Below are positions 33,826 through 42,957 of a stretch of 56,194 bases of DNA, piece after piece (positions within the stretch are counted from its first letter, which is position 1; each line of letters opens with the position of its first letter). The notes beneath the pieces are model-generated. The model saw only the letters and a list, made by a program, of their open reading frames with translations. It was not told the origin of the DNA and made no database searches. The position numbers and the translations under genes were made by a program. The DNA comes from an uncultured Flavobacteriales bacterium (lineage in GTDB: Bacteria; Bacteroidota; Bacteroidia; Flavobacteriales_D; Crocinitomicaceae), in the NCBI GenBank assembly GCA_905480145.1, contig CAJQPA010000035.1, forward strand, positions 1 through 56,194, read 5' to 3'.

Positions 33826-36800
33826 ATGAGATTATTCCTTTTAATTATTTCGTTTTTCTTTATCCAAAATTCTTTTTCTCAGTTGACTGCTGATTTTTCA
33901 GCCGCTTCTGTGCAAGTTTGCATAGGAGAGTCAATAGAATTATCTGATTTATCCACAGCCGGTGCTTCAGCAATCGAGTTTTGGACATGGGATTTTGGTG
34001 ATGGAACGAACTCTTCAGATCAAAACCCAACGCATACTTATGCAATAGCGGGCAACTATAATATTACTCTGACAATTCAAGCTTTTGACGGTTCTTCAGA
34101 CTTTGAGGTCAAACCAGCTTATATTGTTATTAATGCCTTACCACTTGTAGATTTCACTGTGAATTCAGGAGGATGCATTGTACCATTGGATGTTACTTTT
34201 AATAATTTGTCTTCTGCAGGTGCCAATATAGAATACAGCTGGGACTTTGGCAATACTCAAACTTCTACGGATTTTTCTCCAATTGATATAAGTTATGGAG
34301 CTACTGGTAATTATTCAATTATTCTAAATGTCCTAGATACTGATACTGGTTGTTCTAATTCAGACACTTTAGATTTAGTTGTGAATGATTTTTCAGGAGG
34401 TATTGATGCTCCATTAACTGTTTGTGTTGGTGAAGCCGCTCAAATTGACAATGCTTCTACTGTAGGAAGTACATCTTGGGAATGGGAATTTGGAGATGGA
34501 GGAGTTTCTTCATTGGAGAATAATTCACACATCTATTCTACTCCTGGAACTTATACAATATCTCTAAGTGTTTTAAATTCAGTTGCGGGCTGCTCGGATG
34601 ATGTCACGCAAGAAATAGAGGTACTTCCGCTTCCGGTTCCAACTTTTACTTCATCAACCAATCTTGGTTGTGCGCCTTTGGATGTCGATTTTACTAATAC
34701 TTCAGTAGGTGGTGTTAGTTATGATTGGGATTTTGGAAATGGCAATGTGTTTTCAGGTGAAACACCGCCGACTGAGTTGTATGCTTCAAATGGATTTTAT
34801 GATGTTAGTTTAGCGATGACTGATGCCAATGGATGTTCAAATATCGTCGTAATCGATAATATGATTGAAGTGGATGCATTAGAAGTTGAATTTGTTGCTG
34901 ATGTTGTAAATGGATGTGCTCCATTAGATGTTCAGTTTACGGATAATTCCCTGCCTCTTGACGCTGCTGACCCAATTACGGGGTGGGATTGGGACTTTGG
35001 AAATGGAGGAACTTTTAGTGGAGAATTCCCCCCTGTTGAAACATATGGAACCGGTGTTTATGATGTGACGCTAACAATTAGTACTGATAATGGTTGCTCT
35101 GCTGATAGCACTTATACTCAATATATAGAAGTAGGTACAGTTGGTACCGTAGATTTTAGTCTTTCACTAGTAGATTCTTGTGCCAAATCTGAATTTCTTT
35201 TTACAAATGAGTCTATTTTCGTTCCAACTCCTGATCCAGGAGAGGTAGATTTTGAATGGGACTTTGGAGATGGTGGTACATCTACAGATGAAAATCCTAC
35301 GTATAATTACCCATCAGACACCGGATATTTTGATGTACAACTTATAGTTGATTTCCGAGGGTGCAGAGACACTTTATTGATTCCTCAAATGGTATATATC
35401 AAAGCACCAATTTCAATGTTCAACGCATCAAGCACGTTGTTTTGTAACCCTAATTCTTTTCCGGTAACAGTTGACTTTACCGATAATTCAATCATTGGTG
35501 CAATACCTGACGATGCGGAAATGTTTTGGACATGGGGAGATGGCACCTTTGACAATCTAGATGATCCAGATTTTGATGATAGCGACTTAGGTTCGATGTC
35601 TCACGATTATGGAACATATGGGACTTATACAATTCAACAAGCCATATATAATTATACCACCGGATGTGAAGATAGTACAACAACAACAATTGTTATTTCA
35701 GAAACGATTGCTGATTTTTCAATCTCATCGGACTCAACTTGTTTAGGTTCAAGTGTTTCTTTAATGGATAATTCTTCATCAACAGACCCTTTTGGAACTT
35801 ATGCTTATAATATGGGTAATTCTCAATCTCTAACTGGGGCTAATGTGAATTATACATATCCAAGTTCTGGCGCATTTGATGTTCAACTAATTGCAACCAA
35901 TAGTGTTGGTTGTTCAGACACCGCAGATTATGCAGGGTTTGATGTTCTTGCTAATCCTGTTGCTTCATTCACGGCTTCAGATGTTACGGGTTGTGCACCT
36001 TTGGATGTTGATTTTACAAATACTTCATCTATACAAGGAAATGGAGTTCCAATAGAATCATCTTTATGGACATTTTATGATTTGTCGACTGCGACTACGC
36101 CAGACGTCAGTTTTACTTTCACCACACTTGGAACATATGCGACTCAGTTGGTAGTTACTGATGAGTTTGGTTGTGTTTCACCTTCCGTGTCGGTGAATGT
36201 CTCCTTAACTAAACCTGTAGCAGATTTTATTATGGATTCTGTTGTTTGTAATATGGTAGATTATTCAATAACAAGCTCATCTGGTGGAGTAGGTCCTTTA
36301 GTGTACGTTTGGAATATTGATGGGGTTAATGTTTCTAGTGATCAATCCTATACAGGGCAATTTAACGATATTGAAACACCTTCCGTTAACGTACAAGATC
36401 ACGATGTTGAACTAATTGTTTTTGATGCTAACGGTTGCAGTGATACTATGATCATGGATGTTCAAGTTTCGATGCCTTATGCAAATGTCAACTATGCTTT
36501 TAATGGAGCGAGTGTGAACGCAGATGGTGATTATAATTGCCCTCCAGTTTTTGCCGATTTAACAGATGTTTCATCATCTTTCGGAGATATAGCGAGCTGG
36601 AATTGGAGCTTTGGTAATGGTAACACTTCAATTGAAGCTAATTCTGCATCAAATACATATGTGTTTGCAGGAACATACACTTTGGATATGATGATAACTG
36701 ATCAATGGGGTTGTGTCTCGGATACTTCATTAATTGATTACTTGACTATATTCGGACCTTCAGCTGAACCTACATTTGTCAATATTGGTAATTTTTGCGA

Positions 36801-37548
36801 GCCATTATATGAATTTAGTATTGATGATGAAATCAATGTTAGTGATATTCAATGGACGTTGGGAGACGGGACAAATAACGCGGGTAATCAAACATTTGAG
36901 CATGATTATTTAACTTCAGGTACATACAATCCTCAAGTAACAATTTCAGATGAAAATGGATGTGTAGTGGTGTATGATTTAGGTTCAATTACAATTAATA
37001 ACAATCCAATTGAAGTTAATGTAGTTTCATCTATGAGTATCGGTAACGCCAATGAAATTTTCACTTTTTCGAATACAACTACAGGCGGTTCTGGACCTAT
37101 TGTTGACTGGATGTGGGATTTTGCAGAAAGTGGAGTCATAAATAACTCGGGAGAAGATGTTACCAATTCATGGAATATTCCAGGTGGCCATTATGTTGTT
37201 TTAACAGTAACTGATGCGAACGGATGTACAGGTATTGATTCAGTATTAATACAAATTTCAGATGTTGTGAATGTTCCTAATGTATTTACACCGAATGGTG
37301 ATGGCATCAATGACTTCATGACATTAGATTATAATGTATTTGATGATGGATTTGATTTGGTTATTTTAAATAGATGGGGTAATGTTGTTCATGAAGTGAA
37401 GGCTGAAGCAGGCTTAATTTTATGGGATGGTAATTCAATGGCGGGTAAGGAATGTAATGACGGTGTTTATTTCTATAAAATCAAGGGTGTTTTGTTCGGA
37501 GAAGAAACCGTTAAACAAGGTCATGTAAGCTTATTAAGAGGTTTATAA
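33826..37548 (+). CDS. Giant PKD-repeat surface protein with T9SS type B signal (copy 1)
   Basis: A 1240-residue exported protein. A signal peptide (MRLFLLIISFFFIQNSFSQ) is followed by about 13 PKD-like Ig domains of 85-95 residues, each with variants of the W-x-FGDG and Y-x-x-x-G-x-Y-x-V motifs (TWDFGDGTNSS, WEFGDGGVSS, WDFGNGGTFSG, WTWGDGTFDN). Cys recur once or twice per domain and probably form intradomain disulfides. The last 94 residues are a type B (gliding-associated, CHU_C-like) sorting domain: NVPNVFTPNGDGIND, LVILNRWGNVV, GVYFYKIKG. It should be secreted through the type IX system and attached to the surface, likely as an adhesin or matrix protein; no enzyme motif. A full-length paralogue follows directly. 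Confidence 0.9.
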   Translation: MRLFLLIISFFFIQNSFSQLTADFSAASVQVCIGESIELSDLSTAGASAIEFWTWDFGDGTNSSDQNPTHTYAIAGNYNITLTIQAFDGSSDFEVKPAYIVINALPLVDFTVNSGGCIVPLDVTFNNLSSAGANIEYSWDFGNTQTSTDFSPIDISYGATGNYSIILNVLDTDTGCSNSDTLDLVVNDFSGGIDAPLTVCVGEAAQIDNASTVGSTSWEWEFGDGGVSSLENNSHIYSTPGTYTISLSVLNSVAGCSDDVTQEIEVLPLPVPTFTSSTNLGCAPLDVDFTNTSVGGVSYDWDFGNGNVFSGETPPTELYASNGFYDVSLAMTDANGCSNIVVIDNMIEVDALEVEFVADVVNGCAPLDVQFTDNSLPLDAADPITGWDWDFGNGGTFSGEFPPVETYGTGVYDVTLTISTDNGCSADSTYTQYIEVGTVGTVDFSLSLVDSCAKSEFLFTNESIFVPTPDPGEVDFEWDFGDGGTSTDENPTYNYPSDTGYFDVQLIVDFRGCRDTLLIPQMVYIKAPISMFNASSTLFCNPNSFPVTVDFTDNSIIGAIPDDAEMFWTWGDGTFDNLDDPDFDDSDLGSMSHDYGTYGTYTIQQAIYNYTTGCEDSTTTTIVISETIADFSISSDSTCLGSSVSLMDNSSSTDPFGTYAYNMGNSQSLTGANVNYTYPSSGAFDVQLIATNSVGCSDTADYAGFDVLANPVASFTASDVTGCAPLDVDFTNTSSIQGNGVPIESSLWTFYDLSTATTPDVSFTFTTLGTYATQLVVTDEFGCVSPSVSVNVSLTKPVADFIMDSVVCNMVDYSITSSSGGVGPLVYVWNIDGVNVSSDQSYTGQFNDIETPSVNVQDHDVELIVFDANGCSDTMIMDVQVSMPYANVNYAFNGASVNADGDYNCPPVFADLTDVSSSFGDIASWNWSFGNGNTSIEANSASNTYVFAGTYTLDMMITDQWGCVSDTSLIDYLTIFGPSAEPTFVNIGNFCEPLYEFSIDDEINVSDIQWTLGDGTNNAGNQTFEHDYLTSGTYNPQVTISDENGCVVVYDLGSITINNNPIEVNVVSSMSIGNANEIFTFSNTTTGGSGPIVDWMWDFAESGVINNSGEDVTNSWNIPGGHYVVLTVTDANGCTGIDSVLIQISDVVNVPNVFTPNGDGINDFMTLDYNVFDDGFDLVILNRWGNVVHEVKAEAGLILWDGNSMAGKECNDGVYFYKIKGVLFGEETVKQGHVSLLRGL

Positions 37549-37633
37549 CTCGACTGTTTCCGATTTAATAGATGCGTCAATAAGGATAATTAATAGTGCG
37601 TTGAATCAATATACTGCGCCACAACATACTTGT

Positions 37634-40600
37634 ATGAAAACATTAATATTTTGTATTGGTTTTATTTTACTAAATACACATTCTTTTTCTCAGTTAAATG
37701 CAGATTTTTCAGCAACCCCTCTGTCAATTTGTTTGGGAGAAGAAATCATTTTTAATGATTTATCAACATTCGGAGGATCTCCAATCGTAAATTGGACATG
37801 GGATTTTGGTGATGGAACTGGATCTTCAATTCAAAACGCGTCACACACGTATTTGACTCCAGGTACTTATTCTGTTACATTGGTAATTCAGGCGCTAGAT
37901 GGCACTTCAAACGTTGAGGTGAAACCTGCTTATTTGGTTGTCTCATCACTTCCAACTGCAAGCTTTACTGTTAATACTAACGACTGCACTGTTCCAATGG
38001 AAGTTACTTTTACTAATTTTTCTTCATCAGGGTTTGATTTTACATATGAATGGGACTTGGATAATGGTCAAACATCGAATGAATTCTCCCCAGTTGGCAT
38101 TTCGTATTCGAATGCAGGGGAATATACGGTTATTCTCGATGTGTTAAGTAGTTCATCGGGTTGTTCAAATTCAGATACCTTAACATTCAATGTAAATGAC
38201 TTTGCAGGTGGTATTGATGCCCCTTCGCAAGCTTGTGTCGGTGATATTGTGCAAATAAACAATGCATCTACAGTCGGCAGTACATCTTGGGGATGGAATT
38301 ATGGTGATTTAGGGACTTCAAATACCGAAAATGGTTCTCATATTTATTCTACCTCAGGTACTTATACTATAACCTTGAATGTTCAAAACACTGCAAATGG
38401 TTGTTCTGATGTCGTAACTCAGGATATTGAAATTTTATCTCTTCCAACTCCTTCTTTAACGGCATCACCAATAATTGGTTGTTCCCCGTTGAATGTTACG
38501 TTCACAAATACATCTATCGGAGGTACTTTATATAATTGGGACTTTGGAAATGGAAATACATTTAGCGGAGAAACACCGCCTGATGAACAATACACTTCCA
38601 GTGGAATATACAGTGTGGATTTAACAATGACTGATGAGAATGGTTGTACAAATACTATGACGTATGATGATTTGATAAATGTTCAAGAGTTAGAAGTTGT
38701 TTTTGTGGCGGATGTAATAGACGGTTGTGATCCAGTATTGACTCAATTTACAGATAATTCAGTTCCTATAGAAGCAACCGATCCAATTATTAATTGGGAT
38801 TGGGATTTTGGAAATGGAGTCGTTTTTAGTGGTGAGAATCCACCCATTCAGACATACACGGCTGGTGTTTATGATGTTGCATTGACAATTACTTCAGCCA
38901 ATGGGTGCATGACAAGTGGTACTTATGTTGGTTATGTTGAAGTCGGAGATATTGATCTTGTTAATTTTAGCGTTGATCCAATACTTAACTGTGCAAAATC
39001 ACCGTTTTCATTCACTAATTTATCCGTGATATCCGTTCCTCATAATCCCAGTGAAATTGATTATGATTGGAATTTTGGAGATGGTGGTTCATCTTCACAA
39101 CAAAATCCAACATATAATTACCCAGTTGATACAGGTTATTTTGATGTGCAATTGGCTCTTGATTTTAGGGGGTGCAAAGACACTTTGATACAACCTCAGG
39201 TGGTATTTGTGAAAGCACCTATTTCATCGTTTAGTCCTTCGAATACATTGTTTTGTAATCCTTCTTCTTTACCCTTAAATATTGACTTCACGGATAACTC
39301 AATTATCGGAGCTATTTCAGATGATGCAGCAATGATTTGGACTTGGGGTGACGGTACTTTTGATAATTTAGATGATCCAGATTTTGATGATGGAGATTTG
39401 GGTTCTATGTCACATGATTATTCAGCATATGGAACTTATACTATTCAGCAAGCGATATATAATTATTCTACTGGTTGCGAGGATAGTACTTCTGTCACAA
39501 TTGTAATTTCAGAAATCAATTCTGATTTTGGAGTTTCAACGGATTCCGTTTGTTTGAATTCGCTAATTACATTAACTGATAATTCAAATTCAAGCGATTC
39601 AATTGTTAATTACTTGTATAATATGGGTAATGGATCATCACTCAATGGAGCAGATCAAATATATACATATCCTGCTTCTGGTAATTTCGATATTACTTTA
39701 ACCACTACTAATGATGAGGGGTGTAGTGATTCATATATATACAGTACCATGAATGTTTTGGAGTTACCTATTGCCGATATTTTGTCGTCTCATGATTTTG
39801 GATGTACTGATTTAGACGTAATATTTACTAACAATTCATCAATAGCTGGAAACGGTGTTCCCATTGATTTTTATCAATGGACTATGCCTGATTTATCAAA
39901 TACCTCAATGTTAAATACAAGCTATACGTTCACTACAGAAGGGTTTTTTACAACTAGTTTGTTGGCAACGGATGTGTTTGGTTGTGTTTCTTTGGTTGAT
40001 ACTGCAATCGTTCACTTAACAAAACCATCGGCAAGTTTCATATTGGACACCGTGGTTTGCAATAATGAACAGTTTCTTGTCACCAATACATCTGATGGGT
40101 TTGGAGCGCTAATATATACATGGTATGTTGACGGAGTAGCTACTTCTGGGTTTGAGAATTATACAGGCCAATTTGATGAAATTGAGGACCCTCTAGTTCT
40201 TTTTACTGATCATACTCTTGAATTAATTGTTGAGGACGCGCATGGATGTCTAGACACTTCAAATATTAACATGCACGTTTCTATGCCAAACGCCAATGTA
40301 AATTACTCGTTAAGTGGAGCTAGTATAAATACAGAGGGTGAATTTGTTTGCCCTCCTGTATTTGCAAGTTTTGTAGATTCTTCATCTTCTTATGGAGAAA
40401 TCATTGGTTGGAATTGGAATTACGGCAATGGAAATACCTCGACGGTGCCTGATTCCTCTGCAAATACATATGTATTCGCTGGTACATATTCTATGGACAT
40501 GATGATTACGGATGAATGGGGATGCACTTCAAACGACTCCTTAATAGATTACCTTACAATTGGCGGACCTTCCGCGGATTTCGAATGGGTGAATATTGGA

Positions 40601-41359
40601 GACATTTGTGAACCTAGACAAGAATTCAGTGCTACAAACCAAATAAATGTGGATAATATTGAATGGATTCTTGGGGACGGAAATGTTCTATTAGATTCAG
40701 CAACTTTTGACTATGCTTATGGCTTAACGAACACATACTTTCCCCAAGTTATCCTAACGGATACAAGTGGTTGTGCTGTTACTTATGAGTTGAATCCTAT
40801 TTCAGTTGATGTAAATCAAGTCAATGCTTTATTCAGTTCTTCACTTTCTTCAGGGATTACAGGTCAGGAGTTCATCTTTATGGACGAAACTACAGGGGGT
40901 ACAGGACCAATTGTAACATGGGATTGGGATTTTACTCAAAGCTCTTTATTCAATTCTACGAACACTGATGTATCTTATGCCTGGACTACTCCTGGTGTTC
41001 AATTAGTGACCTTATCGGCCACTGATAGTAATGGCTGTGTTGGAGTTTATTCATTAGAGTTTCCTATAATCGATGCGACTAATGTTCCAAATGTTTTTAC
41101 ACCAAATGGAGATGGTGTAAATGATCAATTAATTTTGGATTTCAATATGTTTGATAATGGTTTTGATTTGGTCATCCTGAATAGGTGGGGAAATACTGTT
41201 TACCAAGTGACTGAAAAAGAAGGATTAGTTCTTTGGGATGGACTCGCTATGGACGGAAAAGAATGCGTTGACGGAGTTTATTTTTATAAAATAAAAGGGA
41301 CAATGCTAGGCGAAGAAATATTAAATCAAGGACACGTTACTTTATTGCGAGGGTTTTAA
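37634..41359 (+). CDS. Giant PKD-repeat surface protein with T9SS type B signal (copy 2)
   Basis: A 1241-residue protein that aligns end to end by eye with the gene before it, domain for domain. I start at ATG 37634 (MKTLIFCIGFILLNTHSFSQ, a clean signal peptide), 11 codons inside a TTG-initiated frame. The same number of PKD-like domains follows, then the type B sorting domain (NVPNVFTPNGDGVND, LVILNRWGNTV, GVYFYKIKG). Conservation is highest in the seventh domain (WTWGDGTFDNLDDPDFDD identical in both) and in the C-terminal signal, and lower in the outer loops. The gap between the two genes is 85 bases with no terminator, so they are probably co-transcribed. The stop overlaps the converging lipoprotein gene by four bases. 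Confidence 0.9.
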   Translation: MKTLIFCIGFILLNTHSFSQLNADFSATPLSICLGEEIIFNDLSTFGGSPIVNWTWDFGDGTGSSIQNASHTYLTPGTYSVTLVIQALDGTSNVEVKPAYLVVSSLPTASFTVNTNDCTVPMEVTFTNFSSSGFDFTYEWDLDNGQTSNEFSPVGISYSNAGEYTVILDVLSSSSGCSNSDTLTFNVNDFAGGIDAPSQACVGDIVQINNASTVGSTSWGWNYGDLGTSNTENGSHIYSTSGTYTITLNVQNTANGCSDVVTQDIEILSLPTPSLTASPIIGCSPLNVTFTNTSIGGTLYNWDFGNGNTFSGETPPDEQYTSSGIYSVDLTMTDENGCTNTMTYDDLINVQELEVVFVADVIDGCDPVLTQFTDNSVPIEATDPIINWDWDFGNGVVFSGENPPIQTYTAGVYDVALTITSANGCMTSGTYVGYVEVGDIDLVNFSVDPILNCAKSPFSFTNLSVISVPHNPSEIDYDWNFGDGGSSSQQNPTYNYPVDTGYFDVQLALDFRGCKDTLIQPQVVFVKAPISSFSPSNTLFCNPSSLPLNIDFTDNSIIGAISDDAAMIWTWGDGTFDNLDDPDFDDGDLGSMSHDYSAYGTYTIQQAIYNYSTGCEDSTSVTIVISEINSDFGVSTDSVCLNSLITLTDNSNSSDSIVNYLYNMGNGSSLNGADQIYTYPASGNFDITLTTTNDEGCSDSYIYSTMNVLELPIADILSSHDFGCTDLDVIFTNNSSIAGNGVPIDFYQWTMPDLSNTSMLNTSYTFTTEGFFTTSLLATDVFGCVSLVDTAIVHLTKPSASFILDTVVCNNEQFLVTNTSDGFGALIYTWYVDGVATSGFENYTGQFDEIEDPLVLFTDHTLELIVEDAHGCLDTSNINMHVSMPNANVNYSLSGASINTEGEFVCPPVFASFVDSSSSYGEIIGWNWNYGNGNTSTVPDSSANTYVFAGTYSMDMMITDEWGCTSNDSLIDYLTIGGPSADFEWVNIGDICEPRQEFSATNQINVDNIEWILGDGNVLLDSATFDYAYGLTNTYFPQVILTDTSGCAVTYELNPISVDVNQVNALFSSSLSSGITGQEFIFMDETTGGTGPIVTWDWDFTQSSLFNSTNTDVSYAWTTPGVQLVTLSATDSNGCVGVYSLEFPIIDATNVPNVFTPNGDGVNDQLILDFNMFDNGFDLVILNRWGNTVYQVTEKEGLVLWDGLAMDGKECVDGVYFYKIKGTMLGEEILNQGHVTLLRGF

Positions 41360-41781
41360 TTATCCTTTTCAAAAATTAAATAATGATTTCCATACTCATC
41401 TTTCAATTCAATTTCCATTTGTGAGTTGTTCAAGTGCAGCACTCTGCATGGAATAATTGTCACAATGTCCATTGGATCCAGTCTAAGTAGGTTGAAATGT
41501 TCAGCATCCTCCAGAACGGTGTAAGTACCCGATTCGTATTTTTGAAGATTAATTCCATCGGCAACGTATGAAAGTGCTAAATTGTAGTTGCAATACTCAG
41601 TTTCACATTGGTTGAAAGTTAATGTTCCCGAGGCAGTGTATTTGTAGGATAAGCCATTTGGATTTTGGAATGTATATTCTATTATATTCCAATCTCCTGA
41701 CATTTTTTTCTCTACTCTTTTTACCTTGCTGCACGCAAGAGTTAAGCTCATCAAAAGTACACTTAGTATTATTCTAGTCAT
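41356..41781 (-). CDS. Lipocalin-like lipoprotein, unknown
   Basis: A 141-residue lipoprotein: the signal MTRIILSVLLMSLTLAC has lipobox LTLAC with Cys17. The mature chain begins with a helix and GDWNIIEYTF, then eight or so short beta strands (GTLTFNQCETEYCNYNLAL, ESGTYTVLE, MEIELKDEYGNHYLIFEK), the layout of small lipocalin-like proteins of Bacteroidota. Function unknown. Its start overlaps the stop of the upstream DUF4230 gene by eight bases, so it is translated from the same transcript. Confidence 0.75.
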   Translation of the reverse strand: MTRIILSVLLMSLTLACSKVKRVEKKMSGDWNIIEYTFQNPNGLSYKYTASGTLTFNQCETEYCNYNLALSYVADGINLQKYESGTYTVLEDAEHFNLLRLDPMDIVTIIPCRVLHLNNSQMEIELKDEYGNHYLIFEKDN

Positions 41782-42394
41782 GGTTAAATGTAATAATTAC
41801 AACTTTCCGATCATCAATGATTGATTTAAAGAAACGAATAACATTTACTTTGGCTTTTTTTCCAAGGTTAAGTTTTTTTGCATTTCGTTTAAGTTTTTGT
41901 TTGGCTAAAAGTTCAATTTTTTTTCTTTCCGTATCGGTCCATATTCCTGATTCTTGGAAAATTTCAGTCCTACTTGGAGATACTAAAACATCTAAAATAC
42001 CTGGTGTGGGCAAGTAAAGCCAAATAGTGTCAGTGTTGGATCTGATGCTATAATTTTCATCGTTCAAGTTGATTCCATACTTTACTTCACCTTTAACGAT
42101 AAGGGTTATTCTCCGTTTAATGTTTCTATCATAAATTCTAATCCACTCTCTCGGATCATAGACACTTTTTTCAGAACGGTAAAACTCAATAGAATCCATA
42201 ACCACTTCATCCTTGTAACTAATTGTCGCTATTTCTGCTATTGCTTTTATTGATTCAATATGCATTGGACTCTTGTCGATTGTGAGTTCATTACTTGCTT
42301 CCTTGAAAAAGTAGTTGTAAGCATAATACCCTACAATAATAATAGTTCCTATTGCGATTATGTTTTTTAAAAGACGAAACAATTCACTTTTCAT
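41774..42394 (-). CDS. DUF4230 family protein, membrane-anchored copy
   Basis: A 206-residue protein with one N-terminal anchor (about residues 8-26, IIAIGTIIIVGYYAYNYFF) and a DUF4230 domain: IESIKAIAEIATISYKDEVV, LIVKGEVKYGINLNDENYSI, DTIWLYLPTPGILDVLVSPS and a basic helix near the end. I use ATG 42392-42394 rather than a TTG upstream, leaving an 11-base overlap with the preceding gene, itself a second DUF4230 protein. The family has no established function; tandem membrane and lipoprotein forms suggest a heteromeric periplasmic complex. Confidence 0.8.
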   Translation of the reverse strand: MKSELFRLLKNIIAIGTIIIVGYYAYNYFFKEASNELTIDKSPMHIESIKAIAEIATISYKDEVVMDSIEFYRSEKSVYDPREWIRIYDRNIKRRITLIVKGEVKYGINLNDENYSIRSNTDTIWLYLPTPGILDVLVSPSRTEIFQESGIWTDTERKKIELLAKQKLKRNAKKLNLGKKAKVNVIRFFKSIIDDRKVVIITFNHD

Positions 42395-42947
42395 TCTCAA
42401 CGTTTTTTGGAATGACAATTATTTCTTCAAAGCCTAAGTTTCTGTAAAATTCTTTAATAAAAGAACCTGCGTTGTCATTGGCATCTTTAATAATTCCTGT
42501 TTGTCTTAAGTCCTTTCTTATTGCAACCTCTCCCTGCTTCAAGAATAGGTTTTTTTCAGTTTGTGTGAATTTATCTCTAAAACCACTGATACTCTCCATT
42601 TCGGTATGAATGTCATTTGGATTCATTTCAAATGATGTTATTGCAGCTGTGGGAAGGTGGATGACAATTTTTTTACCACTAACGACAATGTCACCTTCTT
42701 CGAGCAATGATAAATTCACTCCTGCTTTTATTTTTGCTTTACAACTGATTAGTATTTTGCGCTCACCATACTCATACCATTCATTTGCTTCATCATTTAA
42801 TTTGATAATTTTACCAACAGTATATTCTGTCGTTGATAAGTCACCTATATTTTTTATTTCATATATATCAACGTTGCGAATTTCCTTCTCTTGCGAGCAG
42901 GACATAATAAGAAATACAATCACTAGATGTATAAGAATTGATTTCAT
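42384..42947 (-). CDS. DUF4230 family lipoprotein
   Basis: A 187-residue protein with a lipoprotein signal (MKSILIHLVIVFLIMSC, lipobox LIMSC) and the same DUF4230 plan as its neighbour: IGDLSTTEYTVGKIIKL, ILISCKAKIKAGVNLSLLEE, KKIVIHLPTAAITSFEMNPND and a C-terminal helix-strand EFYRNLGFEEIIVIPK. It overlaps the downstream copy by 11 bases. The copies share the order of strands but are diverged, so the duplication is old. Function unknown. Confidence 0.8.
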   Translation of the reverse strand: MKSILIHLVIVFLIMSCSQEKEIRNVDIYEIKNIGDLSTTEYTVGKIIKLNDEANEWYEYGERKILISCKAKIKAGVNLSLLEEGDIVVSGKKIVIHLPTAAITSFEMNPNDIHTEMESISGFRDKFTQTEKNLFLKQGEVAIRKDLRQTGIIKDANDNAGSFIKEFYRNLGFEEIIVIPKNVENEK

Positions 42948-42957
42948 AATCTTATAA

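Noticed and set aside
37549-37633. The two PKD proteins as one gene split by a frameshift
   Set aside because: Each has its own signal peptide and its own C-terminal sorting domain, with equal lengths, so this is gene duplication.
33826-41359. CRISPR array or insertion sequence suggested by repeated DNA in this segment
   Set aside because: The repeats follow protein domain periodicity of about 90 codons and are diverged; there are no regular short repeats with unique spacers and no transposase.
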